NCBI RefSeq assembly: GCF_938028825.1
Contig: NZ_CALIZP010000071.1
Coordinates: 1 to 64,000 of the forward strand
Source: an uncultured Cardiobacterium sp.
Lineage (GTDB): Bacteria > Pseudomonadota > Gammaproteobacteria > Cardiobacteriales > Cardiobacteriaceae
Direction: 5' to 3'
DNA: 64,000 nt
Both the position numbers and the translations under genes were made by a program. The notes beneath the pieces were generated by a model that had not been told where the DNA came from, did not search any database, and was given only the letters and a program-made list of their open reading frames with translations. Positions 9,242 through 18,251 of the stretch are shown piece after piece. The stretch's first letter is position 1. Every line of letters begins with the position of its first letter.

Positions 9242-9574
9242 CTACTGCTGGTTGAACGCATCCAGCGCGCGCGCCGAATACACCATTGCCGCGCCGGCAT
9301 TCATGGCCACCGCCACGCCGAGCGCCTCCGCGAGCTCCTGTTCCGTCGCGCCGGCCTTGCGCGCCGCATCGGCATGCACCGTGATACAGCCGTCGCAGCG
9401 GGTGGTAACAGCGACAGCCATCGCAATCAATTCGCGCGTCTTCGCGTCCAGCACGCCATTCTCGCCGTTGGCTCTGGCGAGCGTCTGATAACCCTTCATC
9501 GTGTCCGGGCTCAGTTTGCTGAAACCGCCCAGTTTTGCCATCAGCCAGGTACGATATTCCTTCCAGTTCAACAT
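9242..9574 (-). CDS. Carboxymuconolactone decarboxylase / AhpD-like protein
   Basis: 110 residues. The core TRELIAMAVAVTTRCDGCITVHADAARKAG carries the E...CxxC...H pattern of AhpD-like members of the CMD family, which act as alkylhydroperoxidases or disulfide reductases. I start it at the ATG at 9574 (MLNWKEY), which has a GAGG ribosome site about ten bases upstream; a longer frame upstream lacks supporting sequence. A role in peroxide or thiol redox handling is inferred from the motif only. Confidence 0.85.
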   Translation of the reverse strand: MLNWKEYRTWLMAKLGGFSKLSPDTMKGYQTLARANGENGVLDAKTRELIAMAVAVTTRCDGCITVHADAARKAGATEQELAEALGVAVAMNAGAAMVYSARALDAFNQQ

Positions 9575-9717
9575 GATAAAAACCTCATACATTAGTGAAG
9601 GCCGCGTATTGTAGGGACGGCGTGTTAAGCTGATAAGCCGGAAAACACGCAAAAAAACGCCCCGGCGTCTCAACACCGCATCATGAGCCTTCTCATCACA
9701 ACACAAGGATCCCCGCC

Positions 9718-10728
9718 ATGCTCTTTGTCGATAACCGGGAAAACACCGACCCGCGCACCAACATTGCCCTCGAAACCTACCTCGTCGAAAACCGCCTTAC
9801 CGACCAGCCGCTCCTGCTCTTCTACATCAACGAGCCCTCCATCATCATCGGGCGCAACCAGAACACCGTGGAAGAGGTGAACCAGCGCTACGTCGAAGAA
9901 CACGGCATCCATGTCGTGCGCCGCATGTCCGGCGGCGGTGCGGTCTATCACGACCTCGGCAACTTCTCCTTCTGCTTCATTCAGGACGAACACGGCCCGG
10001 CGCGCGATTTCAGCGTCTTCACCCGCCCCGTGATTGACGCCCTGCACCGGATGGGCGTCAGCGGCGCCAAACTCGAAGGCCGGAACGATCTCCTCATCGA
10101 CGGCAAAAAATTCTCCGGCAACGCCATGTACATCAAAAACGGCCGCATGACCGCGCACGGCACCATCCTCTACGACGCCAACCTCGACGCCGTGACCGCC
10201 GCCCTCAAACCGCGCGCCGACAAAATCGAATCCAAAGGCATCAAATCCGTGCGCAGCCGCGTGACCAACATCCGCCCCTACGTCGCCGACAACTACCGGC
10301 ACCTGGACACGCGCGCATTCCGCGACCACCTGCTGCTGCACATCTTCGGCGTGGGGAGCCGCGCCGAAGTGCCGGAATACCGCCTGGACGAACACGACTG
10401 GGCGCAAGTCGCCGCCATCCGCGCCGAACGCTTTGCCAACTGGGACTGGAACTATGGCCGCTCGCCCGCCTTTACCAGCGAGCGCTACCACAAATACCCG
10501 CAGGGCGCGGTGGATTTCCGCTTCAACGTCGAACAGGGCGGCAACATCAAGGACATCAAAATCTACGGCGATTTCTTCGGCACGGGCGACATCGCCGACG
10601 TGGAAAAATTGCTGACCGGCATCCCCTACCGCCGCGAAGCCGTTACCCTCGCCTTCACCCACATCGACACCGCCCGCTACTTCGGCGGCATTGCGGCAGA
10701 AGACCTCGTTGACCAACTGGTCGGCTGA
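9718..10728 (+). CDS. lplA: Lipoate-protein ligase A
   Basis: 336 residues, the usual length for the two-domain E. coli-type enzyme. The signature RRMSGGGAVYHDLGN (about residues 69-83) and the lysine of GKKFSGNAM are present, followed by the C-terminal accessory domain. The enzyme activates scavenged lipoate with ATP and attaches it to lipoyl domains of 2-oxoacid dehydrogenases and GcvH. The ribosome site AAGGA precedes the ATG. It runs convergently with the Smr gene, with about 50 bases between stops. Confidence 0.93.
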   Translation: MLFVDNRENTDPRTNIALETYLVENRLTDQPLLLFYINEPSIIIGRNQNTVEEVNQRYVEEHGIHVVRRMSGGGAVYHDLGNFSFCFIQDEHGPARDFSVFTRPVIDALHRMGVSGAKLEGRNDLLIDGKKFSGNAMYIKNGRMTAHGTILYDANLDAVTAALKPRADKIESKGIKSVRSRVTNIRPYVADNYRHLDTRAFRDHLLLHIFGVGSRAEVPEYRLDEHDWAQVAAIRAERFANWDWNYGRSPAFTSERYHKYPQGAVDFRFNVEQGGNIKDIKIYGDFFGTGDIADVEKLLTGIPYRREAVTLAFTHIDTARYFGGIAAEDLVDQLVG

Positions 10729-10778
10729 CGGCGCGATGGGTACGGCCACGCAGACGGGAAACCCGGCGGCACAATCCT

Positions 10779-11291
10779 TTATCGCGTGTTTCTACCCGTT
10801 TTTTCTGCCCCAACCTCAATCCACGCCGCCCCGCTGAGGCCGTCCTTGTCATGCACGCTGACCAGCGCGTTCACCGCCGGATGGCGCAAGAGCATATCCA
10901 GCACCGCCTGTTTCAGCGGGGCGCGATCATAGTGCGGGCTGTTGCGCCCCTTGCCGTGTACCACCAGCCAGCATTCTTCGCGGCGGTTTTTCCGCTCGCC
11001 CAGCATATCGCCGAGATAACGCAGCGCTTCATCGACAAAAAAGCCATGCAGATCAATCTCGCGCGCAAGCGGCAGGCGCCCGGCGGCAAGCGCGCGGAAG
11101 CGTCCTTCCGGAATGTGCGCCAGATTAACGGCAAATGTCTCGCGGATGTCCGCCGCCTGCCGGATACGTTGCGCTTCGATGCGGCGGCGCTGTAAAATTT
11201 TCGCCTGTCTGCCAAAGCCTTCTGCCAACAGCGGCGTTTTCAGGGGCGTAACCGTACCGATCAGGTCGGCAAAGCGTTCTTTTTCCGTCAT
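10779..11291 (-). CDS. Smr/MutS2-family domain protein
   Basis: 170 residues. The C-terminal half is an Smr domain, with the diagnostic LDLHG-like motif EIDLHGFFVDEAL and the HGKGRNS / LKQAVLDML segments. Smr domains bind structured nucleic acids and many are endonucleases; recent work on SmrB in E. coli links the family to cleavage of mRNA at collided ribosomes. The N-terminal half is charged and lacks a recognised domain. Whether this one is SmrA- or SmrB-like cannot be settled by eye. Confidence 0.85.
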   Translation of the reverse strand: MTEKERFADLIGTVTPLKTPLLAEGFGRQAKILQRRRIEAQRIRQAADIRETFAVNLAHIPEGRFRALAAGRLPLAREIDLHGFFVDEALRYLGDMLGERKNRREECWLVVHGKGRNSPHYDRAPLKQAVLDMLLRHPAVNALVSVHDKDGLSGAAWIEVGAEKTGRNTR

Positions 11292-11415
11292 GTATCTTTA
11301 ATAGAGTCGGTGGCAGGCAAAGGGTTATCCATATATCAGGGGCGCGGCATTTTATGGTGCGCCCCAAGCATTAAAAAACATCATACACTGTGGCAATCCC
11401 AGCGAAGGACGAATC

Positions 11416-12216
11416 ATGAAAATCGGCATTCACGGCATCAACGGCAAAATGGGGCTGGCTATCGCCCATGAAATCATCACCCATCCCGGTCTGGAACTCG
11501 CCGCCGCGTCGGTGCGTAACGGTCATGACTGGGCGGGCAAGCGCCTTTGCGATGTCGCCGGCCTGCCGCATGACTGTACCGTCCGCGTGACCAGCAATCT
11601 TGACCAGTTCTGCGCCGCCGTCGATGTGGTGGTGGATTTCACCCGCCCCGATGCGACGCTTGCCATCCTGCCGGTCTGCCAGAAGCTGAAACGGCCGCTG
11701 ATGATCGGCACCACCGGCTTCAACAATGATACCACCGCCTGGATTCACCGCGCCGCGCAGGTTATCCCGGTCGTGCTCGCCGCCAACACCAGCCTCGGCG
11801 TCAACATCCTGTTTGAAGTCAGTCGCCGCGTCGCCGAAGTGCTGGACTACCAGCATTGGGACATCGACATCGCCGAAGCACACCACCGCAACAAGGTGGA
11901 TGCCCCGTCCGGCACCGCGCTGCGTATCGGCGAAATGATCGCCCAGGCGCAAAACAGCGATTTTGAAGCGCGCAAACGCTACCCCTACACCAACCGCCGC
12001 AAGAACGGCGACATCGGATTCTCCGTACTGCGCGCCGGCGACATCATCGGCGAGCATACGGTGTACTTCACGACGGCAGACGAGCGGCTGGAATTCACCC
12101 ACCGCGCGAACAACCGCCGTATCTTCGCACGTGGCGCCCTGACGGCGGCCATCTGGCTGGACAAACGTCCGGCGGGGCTGTACAGCATGGCGGATGTGCT
12201 CGGTTTCACTTCATAA
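11416..12216 (+). CDS. dapB: 4-hydroxy-tetrahydrodipicolinate reductase
   Basis: 266 residues. It has an N-terminal nucleotide-binding motif GIHGINGKMG, the TTGF motif, and the substrate signature EAHHRNKVDAPSGTAL (catalytic His pair and Lys). It performs the NAD(P)H-dependent step of lysine/diaminopimelate synthesis. First gene of a dense plus-strand cluster; lapA follows 17 bases after its stop. Confidence 0.95.
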   Translation: MKIGIHGINGKMGLAIAHEIITHPGLELAAASVRNGHDWAGKRLCDVAGLPHDCTVRVTSNLDQFCAAVDVVVDFTRPDATLAILPVCQKLKRPLMIGTTGFNNDTTAWIHRAAQVIPVVLAANTSLGVNILFEVSRRVAEVLDYQHWDIDIAEAHHRNKVDAPSGTALRIGEMIAQAQNSDFEARKRYPYTNRRKNGDIGFSVLRAGDIIGEHTVYFTTADERLEFTHRANNRRIFARGALTAAIWLDKRPAGLYSMADVLGFTS

Positions 12217-12233
12217 ACAACGAGGAAATACCC

Positions 12234-12536
12234 ATGAAATGGTTGGGCTATCTGATTACCGTCATCCTGTGTGCCGCCTTTGCCGCCATCGGCCTGCTCA
12301 ATAGCGGCAGCGTCACCGTCAATTACATCCTCGGCAGCGCCCCTCTGCCGCTGGTTGCCGTCATGCTGCTGTCCTTCCTCTTCGGGGCGCTGATGATCCT
12401 CTTCCTCTTCGGTTTCCAGGCCCTCTACTGGAAACTGCACGCCAAATCCCTGCAACGCCGTCTCGCAGAAGACCATGCAGCGGCTGAAAAAGCCGCCATC
12501 AAGGCTCAATTCCACGCCGACCAGAACGCCGCCTGA
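12234..12536 (+). CDS. lapA: LapA family inner-membrane protein
   Basis: 100 residues with two hydrophobic helices (about 5-25 and 40-62) and a charged coiled C-terminal tail, the DUF1049/LapA architecture. Its stop codon overlaps the start of lapB (TGATG), matching the conserved lapA-lapB pairing of gammaproteobacteria, where the pair controls LPS synthesis by regulating LpxC turnover. Confidence 0.88.
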   Translation: MKWLGYLITVILCAAFAAIGLLNSGSVTVNYILGSAPLPLVAVMLLSFLFGALMILFLFGFQALYWKLHAKSLQRRLAEDHAAAEKAAIKAQFHADQNAA

Positions 12537-13675
12537 TGGCCGACTGGCTCATCATCCTGCTGCTGCCGCTGACGGCTTGGTCCGGCTGGTGGCTGGCGAT
12601 GCGCAAAGAAGCGCGCGAATGGCGTGCCAACAAAACCCACGCCGCCTACTTCGAAGGCGTGGGTTTTCTGCTGAACGACCAGACCGACCGCGCCGTGGAT
12701 GTTTTCATCCACATGGCCGACCTTGACCAGCAAATGCTGGAAAACCAGCTCACCCTCGGCAGCCTCTTCCGCAAACGCGGCGAACTGGACCGCGCCCTGC
12801 ACCTGCACCGCCAACTGCGCGGCCACGAACAACTCAGCGAAGCGCAGCGTCTCGCCATCGACTACGAACTCGCCGAAGACTACGCCGCCGCCGGCATGTA
12901 CAGCCAGGCGCAGGCACTCTTTGAAACCCTGCTGCAAGCGCAGTACCGCAGCGCCGACATCCTGCCCGCCCTGGCGCACATCTACGAACGTACCAAACAG
13001 TGGCCGCAGGCCATCGCCTTTGCCAGCCAATGGCCGGCAGCGGACGACGCCGCTCGCCGCCGGGCGCTGTCCCACTACCATTGCGAACTGGCGGAACAGG
13101 CGCTGGCGCGTAACGACGATGACGAAGCCGCCGCCCGGCTCACCCAGGCACTTGCCGCCGACCGCGACTGCGTCCGCGCCAACCGGATGCGCGGGCAGCT
13201 CTTCCTGCGCCACGGCGAATACGTCAACGCCATCCACGCCCTGCAAACCATCGGCGAACAATCAGCGGAACTGCTGCCGGATGTCCTGCCTGACATCGCC
13301 GCCGCCTATCACGCCCTTGACCGTGACGACGAATACCGCAACTGGCTGGAAACCGCCGAAGCGCGCAGCCAGAACCCGCGCCTGACCCTGGCGCTCGCCG
13401 CACTCACCGCCGCCGGCTCGCGCGAAGCCGCCGCCGCTCTGCTGCAACAGCGCATAGCTGAAAAACAGACGCCGCTGCTACTTGCCGCCTACCTCGATTA
13501 CTGCGAAGACTACGCGCCGCTGGCACAAACAGCGGGCAAACTCGTGCGCCCGCGCACCGTGTACCAATGCAACGAATGCGGCTTCCGCCAGCAAAACCTC
13601 ATCTGGCACTGCCCCGCCTGCTTCGCCTGGAGCAGCTTCCGCCCGCTGCTTGAACTCAAAGTAGAAAACCGATGA
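12536..13675 (+). CDS. lapB: Lipopolysaccharide assembly protein B
   Basis: 379 residues: one N-terminal membrane helix, a long series of TPR repeats, and a C-terminal rubredoxin-like metal site with two Cys pairs (CNECG and CPAC). This is exactly the LapB/YciM plan. In E. coli LapB works as an adaptor coupling LPS assembly to LpxC degradation by FtsH. It overlaps both lapA and pyrF by a few bases, so translational coupling is likely. Confidence 0.93.
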   Translation: MADWLIILLLPLTAWSGWWLAMRKEAREWRANKTHAAYFEGVGFLLNDQTDRAVDVFIHMADLDQQMLENQLTLGSLFRKRGELDRALHLHRQLRGHEQLSEAQRLAIDYELAEDYAAAGMYSQAQALFETLLQAQYRSADILPALAHIYERTKQWPQAIAFASQWPAADDAARRRALSHYHCELAEQALARNDDDEAAARLTQALAADRDCVRANRMRGQLFLRHGEYVNAIHALQTIGEQSAELLPDVLPDIAAAYHALDRDDEYRNWLETAEARSQNPRLTLALAALTAAGSREAAAALLQQRIAEKQTPLLLAAYLDYCEDYAPLAQTAGKLVRPRTVYQCNECGFRQQNLIWHCPACFAWSSFRPLLELKVENR

Positions 13676-14370
13676 CCCGCCGCGCCATCCTCGTCGCCCT
13701 TGACACCAACCGCCGCGAGGATGCCCTGCACCTCGCCGCCCGGCTTGACCCCGCCTGCTGCCGCCTGAAAATCGGCAAAGAACTCTACACCCGCGAAGGG
13801 CGGGTGCTGGTCGAAACCCTGCAACAACAGGGACACGACATCTTCCTCGACCTCAAATTCCACGACATCCCGCATACTGTCGCCGCAGCCGTCCGCGTCG
13901 CCGCCGACATGGGCGTGTGGATGGCCAACGTCCACGCCGGCGGCGGGCGCAAAATGCTGGAAGCCGCCGCTAATGCCCTGACGCATTACCGCACACCGCC
14001 ATTGCTCATCGCCGTGACCGTCCTCACCAGCATGAACGACGCCGACCTGCGCGAAACCGGCATTGACGAACCGCTGGCGGCGCACGTCGCCCGCTTGACC
14101 GCCCTTGCTGCTGACAGCGGCCTTGACGGCGTCGTCTGCTCCGCCCAGGAAGCTGCTGCCGTCAAAGCGGCACACGGCAGCGCCTTCCTCACCGTCACCC
14201 CCGGCATCCGCCCCGCCTGGGTGGCAGCCGACGACCAAAGCCGCATCATGACCCCGGAAGCCGCCATCGCGGGCGGCAGCGACTACCTCGTCATCGGCCG
14301 CCCCATCACCCGCGCGACAGACCCGGCGGCGGCACTTGCGGCCATCAGGCGCAGCATCACCCCCGAATAA
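13672..14370 (+). CDS. pyrF: Orotidine 5'-phosphate decarboxylase
   Basis: 232 residues. It carries the catalytic signature DIFLDLKFHDIPHT (Asp-Lys-Asp tetrad element), an N-terminal ALDT motif and a C-terminal GRPI phosphate loop. It makes UMP from OMP, the last step of de novo pyrimidine synthesis. The ATG overlaps the lapB stop (ATGA), an order also known from enteric bacteria. Confidence 0.95.
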   Translation: MTRRAILVALDTNRREDALHLAARLDPACCRLKIGKELYTREGRVLVETLQQQGHDIFLDLKFHDIPHTVAAAVRVAADMGVWMANVHAGGGRKMLEAAANALTHYRTPPLLIAVTVLTSMNDADLRETGIDEPLAAHVARLTALAADSGLDGVVCSAQEAAAVKAAHGSAFLTVTPGIRPAWVAADDQSRIMTPEAAIAGGSDYLVIGRPITRATDPAAALAAIRRSITPE

Positions 14371-14385
14371 CCCAAGGAAACCGCC

Positions 14386-15129
14386 ATGCGAGGCTCAAAA
14401 ACCATCTACATCCTGCCCAACCTCTTCACCACAGCATCCCTCTTCTGTGGCTTCTATGCCATCCTTGCCGCCATCGACGGCAACTACACCGACGCCGCCC
14501 TCGCCATCTTCGTCGCCATGCTCTTTGACGGCTGCGACGGCCGCGTTGCCCGCCTCACCCACACCGAATCCGCCTTCGGCGTCCAGTACGACTCGCTTGC
14601 CGACCTCATCTCCTTCGGCGCCGCCCCCGCCCTGCTCATCTACCGCTGGTCGCTGCACTACGCCGCCGGTGCCCCCCTCTACCCCGACAAGCTCGGCTGG
14701 CTCACCGCCTTCGTCTATACCACCTGCACCGCCCTGCGCCTCGCCCGCTTCAACGTTCAGGCCGGCAGCACCGACAAAGCCGTCTTCATCGGCCTGCCCA
14801 GCCCGTCCGCCGCTGCCATCGTCGCCGGCTTCGTCTGGGTCGGCAGCAAATACCATTGGGACGGCAGCAGTCTCCTCATGCCCTCCACCCTCCTCACCTG
14901 GTTCGCCGCCCTGATGATGGTCAGCAACATTCCCTATTACAGCTTCAAAACCTTCAAGCCGCAAAGCAAACTGTCAATGGGCAAAGTTACCGCCCTCGCC
15001 TGCGCCATCGGCATCATCTTCCTCAAACCCGCCCCCGTCCTCTTCACACTCTTCCTCATCTACGGCCTGCACGGCTCCGTCTGGACCCTGTGGCGCATGC
15101 ACAAACGCCGCCACAACCAGAGCCGCTGA
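14386..15129 (+). CDS. pssA: CDP-diacylglycerol--serine O-phosphatidyltransferase
   Basis: 247 residues, strongly hydrophobic, with the CDP-alcohol phosphatidyltransferase motif DGxxxR...G...D...D seen as DGCDGRVARLTHTESAFG followed by YDSLAD. It makes phosphatidylserine, the precursor of phosphatidylethanolamine. It is the integral-membrane type rather than the E. coli peripheral PssA type. The stop overlaps the next gene's start (TGATG). Confidence 0.92.
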   Translation: MRGSKTIYILPNLFTTASLFCGFYAILAAIDGNYTDAALAIFVAMLFDGCDGRVARLTHTESAFGVQYDSLADLISFGAAPALLIYRWSLHYAAGAPLYPDKLGWLTAFVYTTCTALRLARFNVQAGSTDKAVFIGLPSPSAAAIVAGFVWVGSKYHWDGSSLLMPSTLLTWFAALMMVSNIPYYSFKTFKPQSKLSMGKVTALACAIGIIFLKPAPVLFTLFLIYGLHGSVWTLWRMHKRRHNQSR

Positions 15130-15776
15130 TGCTCGCTCTGCGCCCGCAACAACGCACCGCGCTGACCCTGCTCGGCTACAAACTGTGGCTGCCGCGCGCC
15201 GAGCTGGCCGCCCTGCGCGCCCACCCCGCCGCCCCCGCCACGCCCATTGCCGCGCCGCCCGCCGCCGCCCCTGTTGCAATCGCGCCGCCCCCTGCCGCCG
15301 CCCCGCTCATCCTGCCGCTGCCCGGCCTCGCCGCCCGACTGCACTGGGGGCGCGACTGCCTCTGGCTTTCCGGCGACGACCTCAGTAGCAACTGGCTGCT
15401 GCCGCCGCCGTGGGCGGAAGTGGGACGCCCCGTCATCTTCGCGACCGAAGACGAACGCCGCCTGCTGCTCGCCCTCTTCACCGCCATAGACTGCTGCGAA
15501 GCACACCACACCTTCACCGCCCTCTTCACCCTCACCCGCAGCCAGCCCCTGCCCCTGCCGCAAACCACCGCCACATCACCCGCCGACCTCGCGGAAAAGC
15601 CGCTGCTCATCTGCGGCGACACCCTCTACGCACAATGGCGTGCCGACCCCGCCGCATTTGGCAGCCTACCGGCAAAAGCCTATAATTTCCTGCATCCGTA
15701 CACCGTCCTCACCGAAGCGTCCCGCAAAGAAACCTGGTGGCGACAATGGACAGACATCAAGAGGAACCTCTTTTGA
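15129..15776 (+). CDS. Putative DNA polymerase III psi subunit (HolD-like)
   Basis: 215 residues. The N-terminus (QQRTALTLLGYKLWLPR) resembles the clamp-loader-binding helix of HolD (RDxxLQQLGITQW), and the C-terminus (LHPYTVLTEASRKETWWRQW) resembles the proline/Trp tail of Pseudomonas-type psi. Between them lies a low-complexity Ala/Pro linker (about residues 32-62) and a globular part with no other recognisable motif. If correct it bridges the clamp loader to the chi subunit and SSB. The assignment rests on the two ends only. Translation is coupled to pssA by TGATG. Confidence 0.45.
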   Translation: MLALRPQQRTALTLLGYKLWLPRAELAALRAHPAAPATPIAAPPAAAPVAIAPPPAAAPLILPLPGLAARLHWGRDCLWLSGDDLSSNWLLPPPWAEVGRPVIFATEDERRLLLALFTAIDCCEAHHTFTALFTLTRSQPLPLPQTTATSPADLAEKPLLICGDTLYAQWRADPAAFGSLPAKAYNFLHPYTVLTEASRKETWWRQWTDIKRNLF

Positions 15777-16438
15777 AAAAAACCATCAGCCTGCTTGCCC
15801 TCATCTGCACCACTGCTGCCACAGCCGCGCCGCAAAACGCCTGGATCAGCGACGAACTGCGTACCGCCGTGTACGACAAACCCGGCAGCGATGCCAAATT
15901 CCTCGGTACCCTGCGCTCCGGCGAGCCCATACAAATCCTCGACAAAAGCGGCGACTACGCCCGCGTCAAAACCGACGCCGTCAGCGGCTGGGTCTCCGCG
16001 CGCAGCATCATGGACACCCCCAGCGTACAAAGCCGCTACGCCGACGCCCAGCAACAACTCGAACAACTGCAAAACCGCGCGCAAACCCTGCAAAGCACCA
16101 GTGACGGCCAGACCCAAACCCTCGACACCCTGAAAAAACGCGTCGAAGAACTGCAAAACGCCGAACAGCAGGCGCGCGACGAACTCGTCGCCCTGCAACG
16201 TGCCTCCGGCAACGCCATCGCCATCGACCAGCGCAACCGCGAACTGCAAGCCGCCGTCGTCACCCTCGAACAAGAAAACCTCGGCCTCAAACACAAAAAC
16301 ACCCGCCTCGAAGAAAGCCTCAACCAGAAACAACTCTACACCGGCGGCTTCCTCGTCTTCGCGGGCTTCGTCCTGCACTGGCTCTCCGGCCTGTTCCGCC
16401 TCGGCACAGGCCGCCGCAGCAGCTACGACGACCTCTGA
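15773..16438 (+). CDS. SH3-domain membrane protein, YgiM/TIGR04211 type
   Basis: 221 residues. I use the TTG at 15773, which has a GAGGA site at proper spacing and gives a signal peptide (LKKTISLLALICTTAATAA). A bacterial SH3 domain follows (YDKPGSDAKFLGTLRSGEPI...GWV, about 30-75), then a long coiled coil (about 80-180) and one C-terminal membrane helix before a basic tail. The same plan occurs in E. coli YgiM, whose role is unsettled. The start overlaps the stop of the preceding gene. Confidence 0.8.
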   Translation: MKKTISLLALICTTAATAAPQNAWISDELRTAVYDKPGSDAKFLGTLRSGEPIQILDKSGDYARVKTDAVSGWVSARSIMDTPSVQSRYADAQQQLEQLQNRAQTLQSTSDGQTQTLDTLKKRVEELQNAEQQARDELVALQRASGNAIAIDQRNRELQAAVVTLEQENLGLKHKNTRLEESLNQKQLYTGGFLVFAGFVLHWLSGLFRLGTGRRSSYDDL

Positions 16439-16464
16439 TTTCCCAACAACCCAAGGAAAACACC

Positions 16465-17544
16465 ATGACGAAAATCCTCGACATCGTAAAACCGGGCGTT
16501 GTAACCGGCAATGACGTCCAGAAAATCTTTGCCATCGCCAAAGAAAAACAATTCGCCATCCCTGCCGTCAACTGCGTCGGCAGCGACTCTGTCAACGCCG
16601 CCCTTGAAACCGCCGCCCGCGTCCGCGCGCCCATCATCATCCAGTTCTCCAACGGCGGCGCTGCCTTCTACGCCGGCAAAGGCATCAAACCCGCCAGCGG
16701 TGCCCGCCCCGACGTACTCGGCGCCATCGCCGGTGCCAGACACGTCCACACCCTCGCCGCCGAATACGGCATCCCCGTCATCCTGCACACCGACCACTGC
16801 GCGAAAAAACTGCTGCCGTGGATAGACGGCCTACTTGAAGCCGGCGAAAAGCACTACAAAGAGACCGGCAAACCCCTCTTCTCCTCGCACATGCTCGACC
16901 TCTCCGAAGAGCCCATCGCCGAAAACATGGCAACCTGCCGCAAATACCTCGAACGCATGAACAAAATCGGCATGACCTTGGAAATCGAGATCGGCATCAC
17001 CGGCGGCGAAGAAGACGGCGTGGACAACAGCGGCGTGGACGAAAGCCGCCTTTACACCCAGCCGCAAGACGTCCTCTATGTCTATGACCAGCTGAACCCG
17101 GTCAGCCCGCGCTTCACCGTCGCCGCCGCCTTCGGCAACGTGCACGGCGTGTACAAACCCGGCAACGTCAAACTCAAACCGAGCATCCTCGGTGCCTCGC
17201 AAGAATACGTCGCCAAAGAACGCGGGCTTGCTGCCAAACCCATCAACTTCGTCTTCCACGGCGGCTCCGGCTCCTCACAAGCGGAAATCCGCGAAGCCAT
17301 CGGCTACGGCGCGATCAAAATGAACATCGACACCGACACCCAATGGGCCTCCTGGGCAGGCATCCTCAACTTCTACAAAAAGAACGAAGCCTACCTGCAA
17401 GGCCAGCTCGGCAACCCGGAAGGCCCGGACGCGCCAAACAAAAAATACTACGACCCGCGCGTCTGGCTGCGGAAAATGGAAGAAAGCATGTCCGCCCGCC
17501 TCGAACAGGCCTTCGACGACCTCAACTGCCGCGACGTCCTTTAA
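16465..17544 (+). CDS. fba: Fructose-bisphosphate aldolase, class II
   Basis: 359 residues, the length of the class II-A zinc enzyme. The zinc ligand motif ILHTDHCAKKLLPW, the acidic loop EIGITGGEEDGV and the C-terminal HGGSGSS and NIDTDTQWA segments are all present. It cleaves or forms fructose-1,6-bisphosphate in glycolysis and gluconeogenesis. Ribosome site AAGGAAA; followed by a strong terminator. Confidence 0.96.
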   Translation: MTKILDIVKPGVVTGNDVQKIFAIAKEKQFAIPAVNCVGSDSVNAALETAARVRAPIIIQFSNGGAAFYAGKGIKPASGARPDVLGAIAGARHVHTLAAEYGIPVILHTDHCAKKLLPWIDGLLEAGEKHYKETGKPLFSSHMLDLSEEPIAENMATCRKYLERMNKIGMTLEIEIGITGGEEDGVDNSGVDESRLYTQPQDVLYVYDQLNPVSPRFTVAAAFGNVHGVYKPGNVKLKPSILGASQEYVAKERGLAAKPINFVFHGGSGSSQAEIREAIGYGAIKMNIDTDTQWASWAGILNFYKKNEAYLQGQLGNPEGPDAPNKKYYDPRVWLRKMEESMSARLEQAFDDLNCRDVL

Positions 17545-17563
17545 AAAAGGATGCCGCCCAACC

Positions 17564-17591
17564 AAAATGCAGCCTGCGGGCTGCATTTTTT
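17564..17591 (+). terminator. Terminator of fba
   Basis: AAAATGCAGCC / GGGCTGCATTTTTT hairpin with a T-run, 20 bases after the fba stop. Its T-run merges with the left end of a possible Correia-like remnant. Confidence 0.85.
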
Positions 17592-17686
17592 ATAGTCGTT
17601 TCCTTTGTGCACGACAAAATTGTGCCAAGCGGCAGTCGGGTCTGCGCATCAGCGTAACAAGCCTTCCCCCCGTCGCTTCACTATAC
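17591..17686. mobile_element. Possible decayed Correia-like element
   Basis: Begins TATAGTCGTTTCC, the same end as the intact element at 55800-55905, and about 95 bp later shows an inverted match, GTCGCTTCACTATA. The interior does not match the intact copy, so this is either an old remnant or a chance pairing of the ends. Confidence 0.35.
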
Positions 17687-18141
17687 CTCCCGGGCACCCA
17701 CGAAAAAATGCGGGTATTTTTTCGTGGATATCCCGTCCTCCCGCAAGCGGGGACAGATTGTCACTTGTTTTTTAATGAATTTTTCCTTGCCACGCGATGG
17801 GTAGATACCTATCTCCATGAAGGAAGGGGTTGGGGAGAGGGCAGAAAAACTTCGTGAAGCGGCAGCGTCAAAATCCGGTAACTACGCTGCCTGGCTAAGC
17901 ATTGCCCCTGCTATTGCGGCGGGCGGCCATTTTTTGTCGTGTATGAAGACAAATCCCAAGGAACAACATAGTCTCCGCAGGCGGGCTTCCGCCCGCCGAA
18001 ACGATATTAATGATGGGCTGCAGCTCCGCCCTACGGCAGCTTATTTTCGGGTTTTGGTATTGGCTGTATCCCGCTTGGCAGGCTCAATCCCGCCCCGCCC
18101 TTCTTGTCATGAGCATTTTTGGGTAATTGGCAATGGGCTGC
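17687..18141. other. Gene-poor spacer with hairpins
   Basis: No convincing coding frame. It contains a long hairpin, CCACGAAAAAAT / ATTTTTTCGTGG (17698-17727), and several CCCGC-rich inverted repeats (for example around 17738-17751 and 17970-17992). A similar GGGCACCCA-led hairpin occurs at 20453-20493. The spacer looks like a patchwork of small repeat remnants. Confidence 0.5.
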
Positions 18142-18169
18142 TTGACGGCGTCCATTAAAGCTGTATGAT
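18142..18169 (+). promoter_or_regulatory. Sigma-70-type promoter of the SPFH gene
   Basis: TTGACG and TATGAT separated by 16 bases, about 80 bases before the ATG of the SPFH gene, following a long non-coding spacer. Confidence 0.6.
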
Positions 18170-18251
18170 GCAACCCAAATAGTTGTACAGCACACCGCAA
18201 CTATCAGACACCTTCGGGTCAACATCATCACGTCTGCAAAAGGAACATCCC

